Positions 49,174 to 60,057 of a stretch of DNA of 64,000 nucleotides are shown in pieces (the first letter of the stretch is position 1; each line of letters opens with the position of its first letter). Origin of the DNA: Caenorhabditis elegans (Eukaryota > Nematoda > Chromadorea > Rhabditida > Rhabditidae); the NCBI RefSeq assembly GCF_000002985.6, contig NC_003283.11:18229501-18293500 (forward strand), read 5' to 3'. The notes below the pieces were generated by a model, which worked only from the letters and a program-made list of their open reading frames with translations, was not told the DNA's origin and ran no database searches. The position numbers were made by a program, and so were the translations under genes.

Positions 49174-49594
49174 CCAGTTTTCTTATTTTTAAATCCAATT
49201 TTCCAAAGTGTCACATTTTTAAATTGCGTCGATTTTTCTTCTTGTAAATTTTAAATGAATTTGAAAATAAAAATTATACATTAGATTTTTTCTTTTTTTC
49301 GGAAAAAGGTTTTGTTCAATTTTCACAAGAAGATCGAACAAAATTAACAAAAATTCAACCTCAATTTTTATAAAACTTTGTGAATTCAGATAATTGGTAT
49401 GTTTTGCACATTAAAAACCTCCCTTTTTAAATAATTTCCAAAATTGAAGTTTTTTCTTTTTCTTTGAGACAACTCAAAGAAAAAACATCGAATGTTGCCG
49501 AAAAAGTATCAAAAACCTTTCCCTAAAAAATTTTACTTTTAGATAATATGTTTAAAATTCTTGTAGCTAATGGTTGTAAAATGAATGCACTTAT

Positions 49595-50019
49595 AACAAT
49601 CCTAAAATGAATGCACTTATAACAATCCAAAAAAACCAAATATCATAATAAAACACTCCAAAAAATTTTAGATTTTTCATAATTTCCGGTCAAAGTTTTG
49701 GCTGCCAAAAATTGCCAAAATTTTGAAAAATACGAGCTTTTGAGGAAATTTAAGGAAATGTCGTATATTTCGACCCCTACATTGTTTTAATACAAATAAT
49801 TTAAACAAAATTGAAACATAAAAAATGTCGAAAACAATTTTTATTTTGGTCGACTTCCAAAATTATGAGTGGCAAAAACTGAATAATTGTAACTTTCTTT
49901 TTGGCAGTGAATAAAAAATTTTAAAATTTTTTTGAAAAGTTTTATCATGATATTTGGTCATTTTGGGACCATAATAGTGGTTTTCCACAATTTCCCCACT
50001 GGCGCTACCCCACCTTTAA
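49595..50019. mobile_element. Palindromic MITE, left end truncated
   Basis: The right end TGGCGCTACCCCACCTTTAA and the interior (ATTTCCGGTCAAAGTTTTGG, GGTCGACTTCCAAAATTATG) match 9492-9929, but the left AAAGGTGG end is missing or replaced by a repeated AAAATGAATGCACTTATAAC. Confidence 0.75.
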
Positions 50020-50355
50020 GTGGTTCATGTATTATTCGAAAGTCTATGGACGAGTTCAAATACTTCCTATTCCAATGACGAATAGTTCCTGTACTCAGAT
50101 AAAAAACTTCACAGAGAAATCTCTGACCATTAGTTATCATTTGTGATCTTCAAGATACATCATCTTTATCATAGACAGAACTATCCGGTTCTATCCAAAA
50201 ATGTCACTACAAAACACGAATCTGACCGTTGTGAAACCAAGAGACCAATTATTATCAAAATATCTGTCAAGCAAAAAACAGATCAGTTCCCTGAACTGGA
50301 AAACTTAACTTGTATCTGAAAAAAAATGTTTCAGAAAACTTTGAATGAACTGAGA
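50018..50355. repeat. Dispersed repeat, copy 2 of 3
   Basis: Shares GAACTATCCGGTTCTATCCA and GTGAAACCAAGAGACCAATT with 48505-48817 and 52463-52750. It begins beside the MITE right end. Confidence 0.8.
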
Positions 50356-50919
50356 CAAACGAATTTCGTAGTGAAACTTCTCAAAAAATATTCAAAAATT
50401 ATTTATTTATGTCGGTTCAAAATTTTGAAAAAAATGCATTAGTTCCAGCTAAAATCTCAAAAGTGTTATGTATGTAGATGAACATTATTTTGTACGTTTT
50501 TGTACATTTTAAAGCATTTCTTGTTGAATTCCACTAAATCTGAACTGATTTGAGAATTTGATGAATTTTTTCCAATAGCTTTATCTGAGATCATGGAAAT
50601 CCGTACTTTTTTTTTCAAATTTTCATACAAATTAATTTTTAAATATGAAACTAACAATGTTATTTAAATGTCGGCATAGCTTATTTGAAGTACATAATAC
50701 AAAGTTTTTCACAATTCCAAATTCGATGTATTTTTTCACGATCTCATCCAACTCTGCTCCATGCACTTCCAGACTCCTACCCTCTGCACCAAATTTGAGC
50801 CAGCTTGATAAAAAAATTGAAAAATTCCGGGTCCGCTACCAAAATCGAACTGTTCGAACAATGGTGCTAAAAATTGATTATTATTTGTATGGTTTTTTGT
50901 TTGAAAAAAATTCTTACAT

Positions 50920-51096
50920 TTATAACATTTTCCCAATTTGAGTGGATACAGTTGGAGTCTGACCTGCAATCGCCTCCGCCACTTTTCCAGTCGTTCCGGC
51001 AATCACGACTGAATTCTTCTTGCCCCATCGCTTGTTGACCGCATTCGTGAAAAGTTTAATGAGGAATGTTTTTCCCGTCCCGGCGGCTCCATTCAC
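50920..51096 (-). pseudogene. PIF1/Helitron-type helicase fragment
   Basis: A 58-residue frame contains a perfect Walker A motif (NGAAGTGKTFLIKLF) followed by SVVIAGTTGKVAEAIAGQT, which matches motif Ia of PIF1-family helicases and of Helitron replicases. The frame ends in TAA. Downstream (50670-50860, minus strand) another short frame may be further decayed sequence. No Rep domain or Helitron ends were found. I read it as a fossil of a Helitron or of a PIF1-like gene. Confidence 0.6.
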
Positions 51097-51759
51097 TTAT
51101 GATTTGCTTCTGAAAACGAGAAATTGAATAATTTTTTTTTAATTATAGAAACAATAGATTTTTGGAAAAAAAAAATCTTGATTGAGAATTTGAAAAATTT
51201 TTTTAAATATTATAATTTTAGAAATGGATTTAGGTATCCGATTTGAAGAAGACCTTACGTTTTTTTGAATCGTCGATCTTGTTCAGAAGTTGTTGCACTG
51301 TTGCTTGTTGTGTGCAGAATTCCAGAATAAAATTTAGTGGAGAAAAATTTAGACAGATGAACAACACACAGTCGTCCTGAAAATTTAGTGATGAATGTAA
51401 CTCTCTCAGCTATTTAAATACTACTGTTATCTATCATCTTGAGCACCGCCTACATGTATATAAATACAATGTCATTAGCACCTCAAACCGTTCTTCTTTA
51501 ACAATGTTATTGCAACAAAGAGTCACATGTAATTGACACCTCATTACGTATAAGATCCATGCATAATCGTTCCTTTATGTATTTATCAATCAACAAATCT
51601 TCAATAAACAAGTTTTTCATTGACAAAATAGAGAAAATGAAGACGAAACGTTGTAAAAATTGATGCAAAACCAAGCTCCCGGCGGTCTTTCAAATATCCT
51701 AAAATGGCACTGTAAGGAAGCATTTTAAGGATCTAACGAAGCAATTTTCCAATTTCACT
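51097..51759. other. Intergenic
   Basis: AT-rich, no gene recognised. May contain diverged remains of whatever carried the helicase fragment. Confidence 0.4.
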
Positions 51760-52260
51760 TTGGTAGATCATATCTCAGCGGATAAATTTTTTACAGAAAA
51801 GTCATCAACTAAAAAGTTGTTGATATTGTTGTAAAAAACAAGTTTGTAGTCGACAATTTTTTACCAAAAAATTTTTGTTTGAGATAAAAGCATTAGAATA
51901 GCAATAACATCATGAAAATAACAACAACAGTTGCCGCACTTCACGCGCTTTTAACTCAAACGAAAATTTGTTGGTAAAAAATTTTCAACTACAAACTTGT
52001 TCTATAAAACAATATAAACAACTTATTAGTTGATGACTTTTCTGTAAAAAATTAATCCGCGGATATATGAGCTATCAAAGTGAACTTGGAAAATTGGTTC
52101 TTCAATGATTCGTCAAAGTGCTATTTTCAGGATTTTTGAGAGCCCGCCGTGAGCTTGGTTCTGGAGTTTCGCCGCTAAAAATTCACGAGTAACCGTTATA
52201 AGACATGGGCGGCAAAGATCTCATACACAAGTCCGATGGGCACGGTTCCCTAGTCAGTTG
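51760..52260. repeat. Palindromic dispersed repeat, related to 8.8-9.2 kb
   Basis: Inner arms TTTTTACAGAAAAGTCATCA (near 51788) and TGATGACTTTTCTGTAAAAA (near 52031) are inverted. The right part, with GAGAGCCCGCCGTGAGCTTG, matches 9059-9079. Confidence 0.75.
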
Positions 52261-52462
52261 AAAACAGTGTCTTTGCATATGCAAACAGTTATATCTCAAA
52301 TTAAAAAACATATGATTTTGTTGGAAAAATCTCAAAAACTTTTCCCTAAATTTTACTTTCAGAAATAATGTTTTAAAATCTTGAAGCTAATCAGGTTCTA
52401 AAATGACGTCAATTTTGATCAGAGGTACCCTAAATATTTCGGAGTAAGGTCCTTTTTTAAAT

Positions 52463-52750
52463 GGTATATGGTTTATTCGAAAGTCCAATGACAAGCTCAA
52501 AAACTTCCTATTTTTACGAAAAATAGTCCCTGTACTCAGATCAAAAAAGTTCATAGAAATTTTCTGACCATTTGTTATCATTTGTGATCTTCAAGATTCA
52601 CGCAGACAGAACTATCCGGTTCTGGCCAAAAGATTTACGATAAAACACGAATCAGGCCGTTATGAAACCAAGAGACCAATTATTATCAAAATATCTGTCA
52701 AGCGAACATCAGTTCTCTGAACTCGAAAACTTGACTCTTATCGCAAAATT
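52463..52750. repeat. Dispersed repeat, copy 3 of 3
   Basis: Shares GAACTATCCGGTTCTGGCCA and GTTATGAAACCAAGAGACCA with the copies at 48.5 and 50.0 kb. Confidence 0.8.
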
Positions 52751-53494
52751 CAAATTTTCAGTCAATTTTTGGCGGGAAATTCAAAATTTCAGTCAATTTT
52801 CAAAAATTCAAAACTTTTAATTGCAAAATTAAAAAAAAAAATCCCTCCGCCTAATGAAAAATTCCCAGCGTTTCTCCAAAATTCAGAAAAAGAAAAATTC
52901 TGGCAAAATTGAAAAAAAAAACTTTTTTCTGAGAAAAAAAAAGTATTTTTAAAAACCTTCTAAACATTTATTTTTCTAAATTTGTTCAAATGTTTCGAAT
53001 TAATTTATCCAACGTAGTGTCGACAAATTACTCACAGAAATTGTGCCTAACGCATGCTAGATGATTCAAAAAACCAAAAAGAAATAGAAGAAATTCAGTA
53101 CTGAATCAAAAAAATCTTGACAAAAATTGAAATTTCTATAAAAAACTATATTCACTGATTCGTTTAATTGCACCAAATAAGGTGTTCTAATATGCTCTCA
53201 GAAAATTGACTGACAAATATGCTTGACTTTGCTCGTTTCTGAGATTACAGCCCGCGCTCACAGATCGTACCCTTTTCTCTAATAACGTCTCACTGACCAA
53301 ACTGCATTCTATTTCTATTAGATGCTAGAAAAATCAATCAAGACATTTTCTTTTGCAGTTTTAATATGACAACGAGTCTTTTGTTGGAACTACGTCATTT
53401 CAACCAAAAAAAACGGCCACCCCCTCCAAAGACTGGTCTTGATTCTTTAGGATCACTTAAATCAGATTTTCGAATTATCGTTCGTCAAGTTTCA
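52751..53494. other. Upstream region of the C-type lectin gene
   Basis: AT-rich. A TTTTGCAG acceptor at about 53359 and an in-frame ATG at 53366 allow an alternative, longer N-terminus for the lectin. I prefer the ATG at 53495 because a signal peptide follows it directly. Confidence 0.4.
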
Positions 53495-56400
53495 ATGCTT
53501 TTTGTAATATTATCGCTGCTTTTGTTATCACACACCACCCAATCATGTATGCGGATGGTACCACCAGATGATGTATCTATAACTACACCGGTACCTACTG
53601 ATGATCCTGACAACCCTGTAACGGAGCCGATGGTAACTGATCCAACTGCTCCAACTGCTCCCACAACAGAGGTACCAATATGTAAGTGAAGTTTGGGGTT
53701 TTTGGTAGAACTAACTAATTTGTAGCTATGTATATTCAAAATTAAAGGAGGAGTAGCGCCAGTGGGGAAATTGTTAATTTGTGTCCCAAAATGACCAAAT
53801 ATCATAATAAAACTTTTCAAAATTTTTTTGAAATTTTTTTATTTACTGTCAAAAAGTGGCAATTACTAATTTTTTGCCACTCATAATTTTGGAAGTCGAC
53901 CAAAAAAGAAATTTTTTTCGACATTTTTTATGTTTTAATTTTGTTTAAATTATTATGTATTAAAACATTGTAGGGTCAAAACAAGCGACATTTCTTTAAA
54001 TTTCCTCAAATGCTCGTATTTTTCAAAATTTTGGTAATTAGCCAAAACTTTGACCGGAAATTATGAAAAATCTAAAAAAATTTGGAGTGTTTTATTATGA
54101 TATTCGGATGTTTTGGATCATTATAAGTGCATTTAGATAAAATCCCCACTGGCGCTACTCCACCTTTAAGTTTCAATTAAAAATAAACAGCGACCAAAAA
54201 ATTAGAAGCGACCAAAAAATTTGGCCAAAAAAAATTTCTTTAAAGCAAATAAAATTTTGAAAACGTCTCAAACAATTCCGAAAACTTTTGGCCATCTATT
54301 TTAGTGAAAAAACCGCCTAACAATTATTTCAGGTCAATTATTAGGGTGATAAATAAGTTTTGTCGTTTTTTTTCAATTTTGATTTTTTCTTGGATATTTT
54401 TTTGTGGATATATAGAAGACAGTTAGTTATGACAAGCCTATCAATATCAGCCATATCCGGCACCGTTAAGATTATTTCCAACTCCATACTCTGACAATCG
54501 AAAAAAATTCATTTTTCCGATTTTTGTCATTTCTTTGGGAAATCAAAAATTTAATACACCTAGAGGCAATGAACCATTAGTTGAATACGTTTGTGTAATA
54601 ACATCCTCATACATTGCGTATTGATAGAGCAATAGCTGTTGAAAGTGCCGAAAATGCTTGCAAAAATGCCTTTTTTAACTTTGAACGGCGCTAACTCTTG
54701 AAACGTGAAAGAAATAAAAAATTGATCAACTACAAAATTAACAAACATTTCAAGCGCTACAATGTATTAGTTAATGACTTTGTTGTATCTTTTGCCGTTA
54801 CTGAGTTAGAGTCAGTTGAAGCACACTATGTCGAAATTTTGATAAAAACATTTTTTCTCAATTTTCCCATGTAGCTTCAAAATGCTTAGCTTCAAAATTG
54901 TAGCGCTTGAAATGTTTGTTAATTTTGTAGTTGATCAATTTTTTATTTCTTTCACGTTTCAAGAGTTAGCGCCGTTCAAAGTTAAAAAAGTCATTTTTGC
55001 AAGCATTTTCGGCACTTTCAACAGCTATTGCTCTATCAATACGCAATGTATGAGGATGTTATTACACAAACGTATTCAACTAATGGTTCATTGCCTCTAG
55101 GTGTATTAAATTTTTGATTTCCCAAAGAAATGACAAAAATCGGAAAAATTAAATTTTTCGATAGTCAGAGAATGGAGTTGGAAATAATCTTAACGGTGCC
55201 GGATATGGCTGATATTGATAGGCTTGTCATAACTAACTGTCTTCTATATATCCACAAAAAAATATCCAAGAAAAAGTCAAAATTGAAAAAAAACGACAAA
55301 ACTTATTTATCACCCTAATATGTTCTACATAGTATCCATTAATGAACTTTTTTTTAGCATCAACGGCGACTGAGCCTGTAACAACAGCGAGTAAGTTGAA
55401 CAATTAAAAATTAAAACAATTTTGTAACTTTCAGTGCCGTGCCCAACAGACTGGATGATGTTTGACAGGCCCAGTGGAGCATGGTGCATGAAGGTAAGTG
55501 TTTCAGTAACGTTGAAATATGTATCAAAAAGTCGAACTCACAGGTGTTTAAAACCGAGAAGGTACTTCCTGGGATTGCCGCTGAGAGGTGTGAAGCAGAG
55601 GGTGGAGTTTTGAGTGGAATTCAAAATCAAGAGGAATTAGATTATATAACAAGTAGGTACCTTTTATTTTTCAACTCGAGGCGTTGTAAAGTCAAAAAAT
55701 TATATGCCCATCGTGGTGAAACCCATTTTGGCGGTATTCAAATTTTTTCCAGAACAATTTTGGCGGGAATTCAATTTTCTCCAGAAAATATATAGCGGTA
55801 CTCAAATTTCTTCAGACACATTTTGGCGGGAATTCAAGTTTCTACAAAAAAATTTTGGCGGCAGTTCAAATTTCTTCGAAAATTTTGAATTCAAATAGTT
55901 CCAGAAAAATTTTGGCGGAAATTCAAATTTTTCCAGAAAAGTTTTGGTGGGAATTCAAATTTTTTTAGAAGACTTCTTCCCTAGAAAACTTTTACTCGAT
56001 TTTTCCAGACGGAAGTGTCTTTGAAATTCGAGATATTTCTCAAAAGGTCTTGAACCTTCTAAACTGGCAAATTCTATATAGCTCATGGACACCATCGCTA
56101 TGGAGCAGCGAGGTGTATTTTAGAGTATTTCCCCCACGGGCGATACCCCAAATTTAAAACTCTTGCAGTATATTATGATTTTAGACTCGTATAGTGCATT
56201 TGGTGAACCGTTTGATGCAATCTGGATTGGAGCTCAAAGAACAACTGCATGTTTGGCTTCAGTGCAAACCGCGACATGTACTAAAGATAATTCTTTTGAA
56301 TGGACAGACATGTCAACGACCGGCATTGACGGATTTCTATGGAGTGGTGCAGACCCGAACAACGGAGGGCCTGCTCTCAAGTAAATTTGATGTTATATGT

Positions 56401-56940
56401 ATTAAGTATTGGCGGGTTACTACTATCCTGGAAAAATTCATAATTATAGAAACGACAAAAAAAGTACGAAAAATGTCATTTACAACGGTAAAAAATTTTT
56501 AAAAAAAGCGATAAAAGTCAGCAAGCGCGCTCCTATAATTATGAACACGCCAGAAGACTGTGCGTCAAGTATTTTTCTAAAAATGAAATCTATGGGAATT
56601 TTTTTGGTATTTTTTAAAGAAAAATATTACTTTCAATACAATTGGAATTGAAAGCGTTTCGAGAAAATTAGTCAGAAAACCATTTTTCGTAATTTAAAAT
56701 TAAAAAGTTTTTTGGAAGCCCGCGTTAAAATTAAAGCTGAAAACCTTGAAACAATCATAAAATTATTATTTCTAATTCTAAAATAATTTCAGTGAACACT
56801 GCGTCATCGCGTTCGTGGATGGTCCCAGACTGGCTGATATATCGTAAGTTTACGAACAGCAATCATCCGAATTCAGATATTTTTTTTTCAGATGCGCAAG
56901 AGATTTTGACGGATATGTGTGTGGAACAGCGGCAGTATAA
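53495..56940 (+). CDS. Secreted C-type lectin-like protein (227 aa)
   Basis: Exons 53495-53681, 55358-55390, 55435-55493, 55544-55652, 56185-56380, 56793-56843 and 56892-56940 total 684 nt, all in phase. A signal peptide (MLFVILSLLLLSHTTQS) leads into a Thr/Pro/Asp-rich linker. One C-type lectin domain fills the rest: CPTDWMMF, GAWCMK, ERCEAEGGVLSGIQNQEELD, then AIWIGAQR, FEWTD, GFLWSGADPNNGGPALNEHC and CARDFDGYVC, with the expected cysteines present. Classical EPN/QPD sugar-binding motifs are not seen, so carbohydrate binding is unproven. Such clec proteins are often intestinal and pathogen-responsive. For exon 5 I chose the TTTTAG acceptor at 56184 because it keeps the frame. Intron 1 (1.7 kb) is inflated by a MITE and a mariner-type palindrome. 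Confidence 0.85.
53742..54169. mobile_element. TTAA-flanked palindromic MITE in lectin intron 1
   Basis: Starts TTAAAGGAGGAGTAGCGCCA and ends TGGCGCTACTCCACCTTTAA. Same family as 9492-9929. Confidence 0.85.
54341..55319. mobile_element. Mariner-type palindromic element in lectin intron 1
   Basis: Arms of about 425 bp (54341 to about 54767, and about 54894-55319) are near-perfect inverted copies. Termini are TTAGGGTGATAAATAAGTTT and AAACTTATTTATCACCCTAA, flanked by TA on both sides, in the style of mariner TIRs. Open frames in the arms (62 and 72 codons) are mirror images and not genes. Confidence 0.85.
55726..55965. repeat. TTTTGGCGGGAATTCAAATT tandem repeat
   Basis: Five to six degenerate units of about 40 bp, each with TTTTGGCGGGAATTCAA, in lectin intron 4. 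A similar array is at 60519-60785. Confidence 0.8.
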
Positions 56941-57164
56941 ATTTCAATACCGGTATATTATCATTTTTTGATTTTCGCATACTAGGCAAGATTTCCAGTG
57001 GAAAAAACAATAAGAAATGAGAAACCACAGAGAAAGCAACTAATTTATTTTTCACAGAATTTTGTACCCACAAAATGATCCAATTAACGCATAATTACAA
57101 GTATCGTCAGATATTGCTGGGGAATTCGTATTTCGTATAATTAGGCAATTGTAACTCCGCAGAT
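56941..57164. other. 3' flank of the lectin gene
   Basis: Short AT-rich interval; nothing else recognised. Confidence 0.4.
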
Positions 57165-57430
57165 CGCTCCTCCTGGAGCGCGGACGGGGCGCGACTAGAT
57201 TACGGGTTCGCGCTCCAGTCACACGTTTTTTCGCGCTCCTTCCGCGCCACGTTTGCGCTCTGATCGCGTCCCATAAAATTTCGTAAGAATTTTTCAAATT
57301 CGGAATGCGCGCGGAGCAAACGCGATTGGAGCGCGGACGTGGCGCGTAAGGAGCGCGAAAAAAAGGGTGACTGGAGCGCGAACCCGTGATCTAGTCGCGC
57401 CCCGTCCGCGCTCCAGGACGAGAGATTTGC
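57165..57430. mobile_element. GC-rich palindromic repeat
   Basis: Arms CTCCTGGAGCGCGGACGGGG and CCCCGTCCGCGCTCCAGGA, with repeated GGAGCGCG words and a short AT-rich centre. Strongly GC-rich against its surroundings. Confidence 0.8.
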
Positions 57431-57469
57431 CGAGAAGGCTTGGAGTTTGAAAATGATCCTATTTTAGCA

Positions 57470-57873
57470 TACCGTATATTCTCTATTAGTAAGGCGCCTC
57501 TATTAGTTTTGCACCTCTAATAGTTTTGCTCTTCTTCATTTGTTCCCTATTTTTAGCATTTCAAAATTTGCATTATAAAATCGTTTTACAAATCAGGAAA
57601 ATTCTTCCAGACTTGGTATAACAAGTCAAAATCGGCAAAATATGAGTACAACTCGGACAGTTTTGCGTATCAGCCTTAAAATTCCTCCATTTTGGTTTAT
57701 AAGTTGTTATTGAAATTGATGATATTTTGCCATAACTTAATGGAAAACATGAGAAAAAATCTGTTTGAAAATTAGTTTTGCACCCTCTATTAGTTTTGCA
57801 CCTCCATTAGTTTTGCATCGAATTAGGTGTCCGAAAATTAGTTTTGCACGTCTTACTAAAAGAGGATATACGG
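57470..57873. mobile_element. TA-flanked inverted-repeat MITE (TTAGTTTTGCACC)
   Basis: Ends TACCGTATATTCTCTATTAG and CTAAAAGAGGATATACGGTA, with several internal TATTAGTTTTGCACC words. The right boundary coincides with the truncated end of the lectin pseudogene. Confidence 0.75.
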
Positions 57874-58892
57874 TAGGTTGAATTGAGAAAAGTCGTGGAA
57901 GTTGTGTAGCCATCAGTCCATCGGTAAGTTGTGCACGGAGTTGTCGGGCAATTTCTCTCTCCACCAATGTTGATTCCATACCGAGAAAACGATACCCCTG
58001 TCATAAAAATTGATAGCATTTTCAGAACTTAGATCACAAATTACATACCTTTCATCCATGTATACTCCTCAATCGACGCGATTCCTGTCCGTACTGCATT
58101 TTGCTCTTCGCATTGCGAGTTAGTATTATTTAATGATGCGCTTGTAGTATATATGCGTTTCATTCAAACAACAGTTCCATCGTCCCGTTCAAACCTCTTC
58201 CAGCCAGTTCTGCAGCTAACAAACTTCCATCCGAAGGTGGTTCTTGTCCAAGAGTACTTTTCGCCAGTTGATGAGGCTAGTGAGAATTTGAGATTGGTGT
58301 AGGATGCCGGGCTCGTGTTATTGGGGATGTTGGAGATGTCTGTCTGAATGGAGATTTTTGAGTTTTGTTGCAAGTTAACTGGAATGGTTTCTTGTATTTA
58401 AGGCTTCCCCGGGAGGCAGGCGCGGTTTCAAGACCTGATGCCTGCCTGGCTCGCCTCAATCTTGGACTATGGCGAGAAGTCAATGGCTTGGTGTTTTCCC
58501 TCACATAGTGCGAAATTCGCGTTTTGCGACGCGGCCGACACTTTTCGGGTTCCGCGCAGCACTATAGAAAGGCGAGGCTTGCGAGGAGCCCATTTTAATC
58601 AAAAAAAGTTTATCTCACCCACCTTAAAAACTACGATACCCCTACTAGAACCGTCTTCAACAAATATTGATTGATTTTCCGCCAATTGATCATGATACCA
58701 ACAGGATCCATTGAAGTATGCTAGAGAACAATTCGGATTCACATAACACCCATTTGTGCATTCTGTGAGTGTCATGAAGTTTGCTGAATTAGTAACAATG
58801 GCATTTGTGACTTTTCCGTGAATTTGCACCATTTTAACGTCTTGGCTCATAAATAATGGTAGAAAAATGAGCAAATAAATATGGAATTGCAT
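57874..58892 (-). pseudogene. PAN_3(CW)/C-type lectin gene, nonsense codon and MITE truncation
   Basis: Exon 58623-58892 encodes a signal peptide (MQFHIYLLIFLPLFMSQ) and a PAN_3/CW domain (VKMVQIHGKVTNAIV, CTNGCYVNPNCSLAYF). Exon 58049-58343 continues (SPASYTNLKFSLASSTGEKY) into a C-type lectin start (FVSCRTGWKRFERDDGTVV), where TGA (58164-58166) replaces the expected Cys codon before Met-Lys. The frame then reopens (NAVRTGIASIEEYTWMK) and the exon at about 57874-57997 adds GINIGGERNCPTTPCTTYRW before meeting the MITE. Two lesions, so the lectin domain cannot be made; a secreted CW-only product of about 150 residues is possible. A repeat (58430-58595) sits in intron 1. Confidence 0.75.
58430..58595. 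repeat. GCGGCCGACACTTTTCGGGT repeat in an intron
   Basis: Contains TGCCTGGCTCGCCT and GCGGCCGACACTTTTCGGGT followed by TCCGCGCAGC. Related to 26440-26562, 41548-41830 and 61925-61995. Confidence 0.6.
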
Positions 58893-59063
58893 TAATACAA
58901 AATCAAGAAATATAATACGTTTTTAAAGTCCTATGAACTCTCATCGTTTCTTCCCATAATTCTTGCTCCACTGAGCCGGAACATCAATTTCATTTCGCTG
59001 ACTTCCTTTTCAAAAAATTGAGATTTTTTCTGAAAACCACCTTTTCAAATTTTCGAAACTCTT

Positions 59064-59943
59064 AAAGGTGGAGTACCAAAATTTGAAATTTAGCTTTTTT
59101 AGATCCAAAATGACCCAAAACTACAAAATTTTATAATAAGACGTTCTAGAATTTTTCCAAAAAAAAAGTTATGGTCGCTTAAAGTTTTGGAAAAAATGGC
59201 CTATTTTTAGCTAAAATCTCAAATTTTGGCAACTTAAAGGTGGAGTAGCGCCAGTAGGGAAATTGTTAAAATCCACTCCTATGGTCTCAAATGACCAAAT
59301 TTTATAATAAAACTTTTCAAAAAATGTTTGAAAATTTTTTATTTCCTGTCAAAAAAGTGGTAATTACTCAGTTTTTGCCACTCATTATTTTGAAAGTCGA
59401 CCAAAAAAAAAATTTTTTTCTACATTTTTTATGTTTTCGTTTCGTTTAAATAATTTTTATTAAAACATTGTATTGTAGGGGTCAAAACATGCGTCATTTC
59501 CTTAAATTTCCTCAAAAGCTCGTATTTTTTAAAATTTTGGCAATTTGCCAAAACTTTGACCGGAAATTATGAAAAATCTAAATTTTTTGGAGTGTTTTAT
59601 TATGATATTCGGTTGTTTTGGATAATTATATGTGCATTTAGACAAAATCCCCACTGGCGCTACTCCACCTTTAAATAGATTTAGATACTACCTGTCCTGT
59701 TTTAATTACATGACATTTCGGCAATTTCAGTCAAAATCCGCCTTTCACCTTAGATAGGCGTCTCAAACATGCCTATTATTATAATAAAACCCTCCAAAAA
59801 TAGTCTATAAGGTTAAAACTTTGTGCGCCCATAACTTTTTAATAAGAGCTTTTCAGAAAGTCTCATTACGAAATTTAGTATTTTTGGGTTATTTTGGATC
59901 AAAAAAGATCAAAAAAATCTCAAACTTCGGTACTCCATCTTTA
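59064..59943. mobile_element. Outer MITE of a nested pair
   Basis: Left end TTAAAGGTGGAGTACCAAAA (59064), right end TTCGGTACTCCATCTTTAA (to 59943). It is interrupted by the complete MITE at 59234-59674. Confidence 0.7.
59234..59674. mobile_element. Inner MITE of a nested pair
   Basis: Ends TTAAAGGTGGAGTAGCGCCA and TGGCGCTACTCCACCTTTAA. The interior matches 42753-43180 closely. It is inserted inside the outer element, so it is the younger of the two. Confidence 0.85.
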
Positions 59944-60057
59944 ATTTAGCTACTCCGTAATATTTCAAACAAAAGTAGCGTAGACTCACAAACTACCAAG
60001 ACAACAAGCCATTGACTTTTCTTTCTTTTTTCTTATTTTAGTTCAAAAAATAACTAA

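Noticed and set aside
54560-55100. Two frames of 62 and 72 codons with nearly the same protein sequence on opposite strands
   Set aside because: They are the two arms of one palindromic mariner-type element, not a gene family.
58277-58504. 75-codon minus-strand frame
   Set aside because: It is the intronic repeat of the PAN_3/lectin pseudogene read in another frame.
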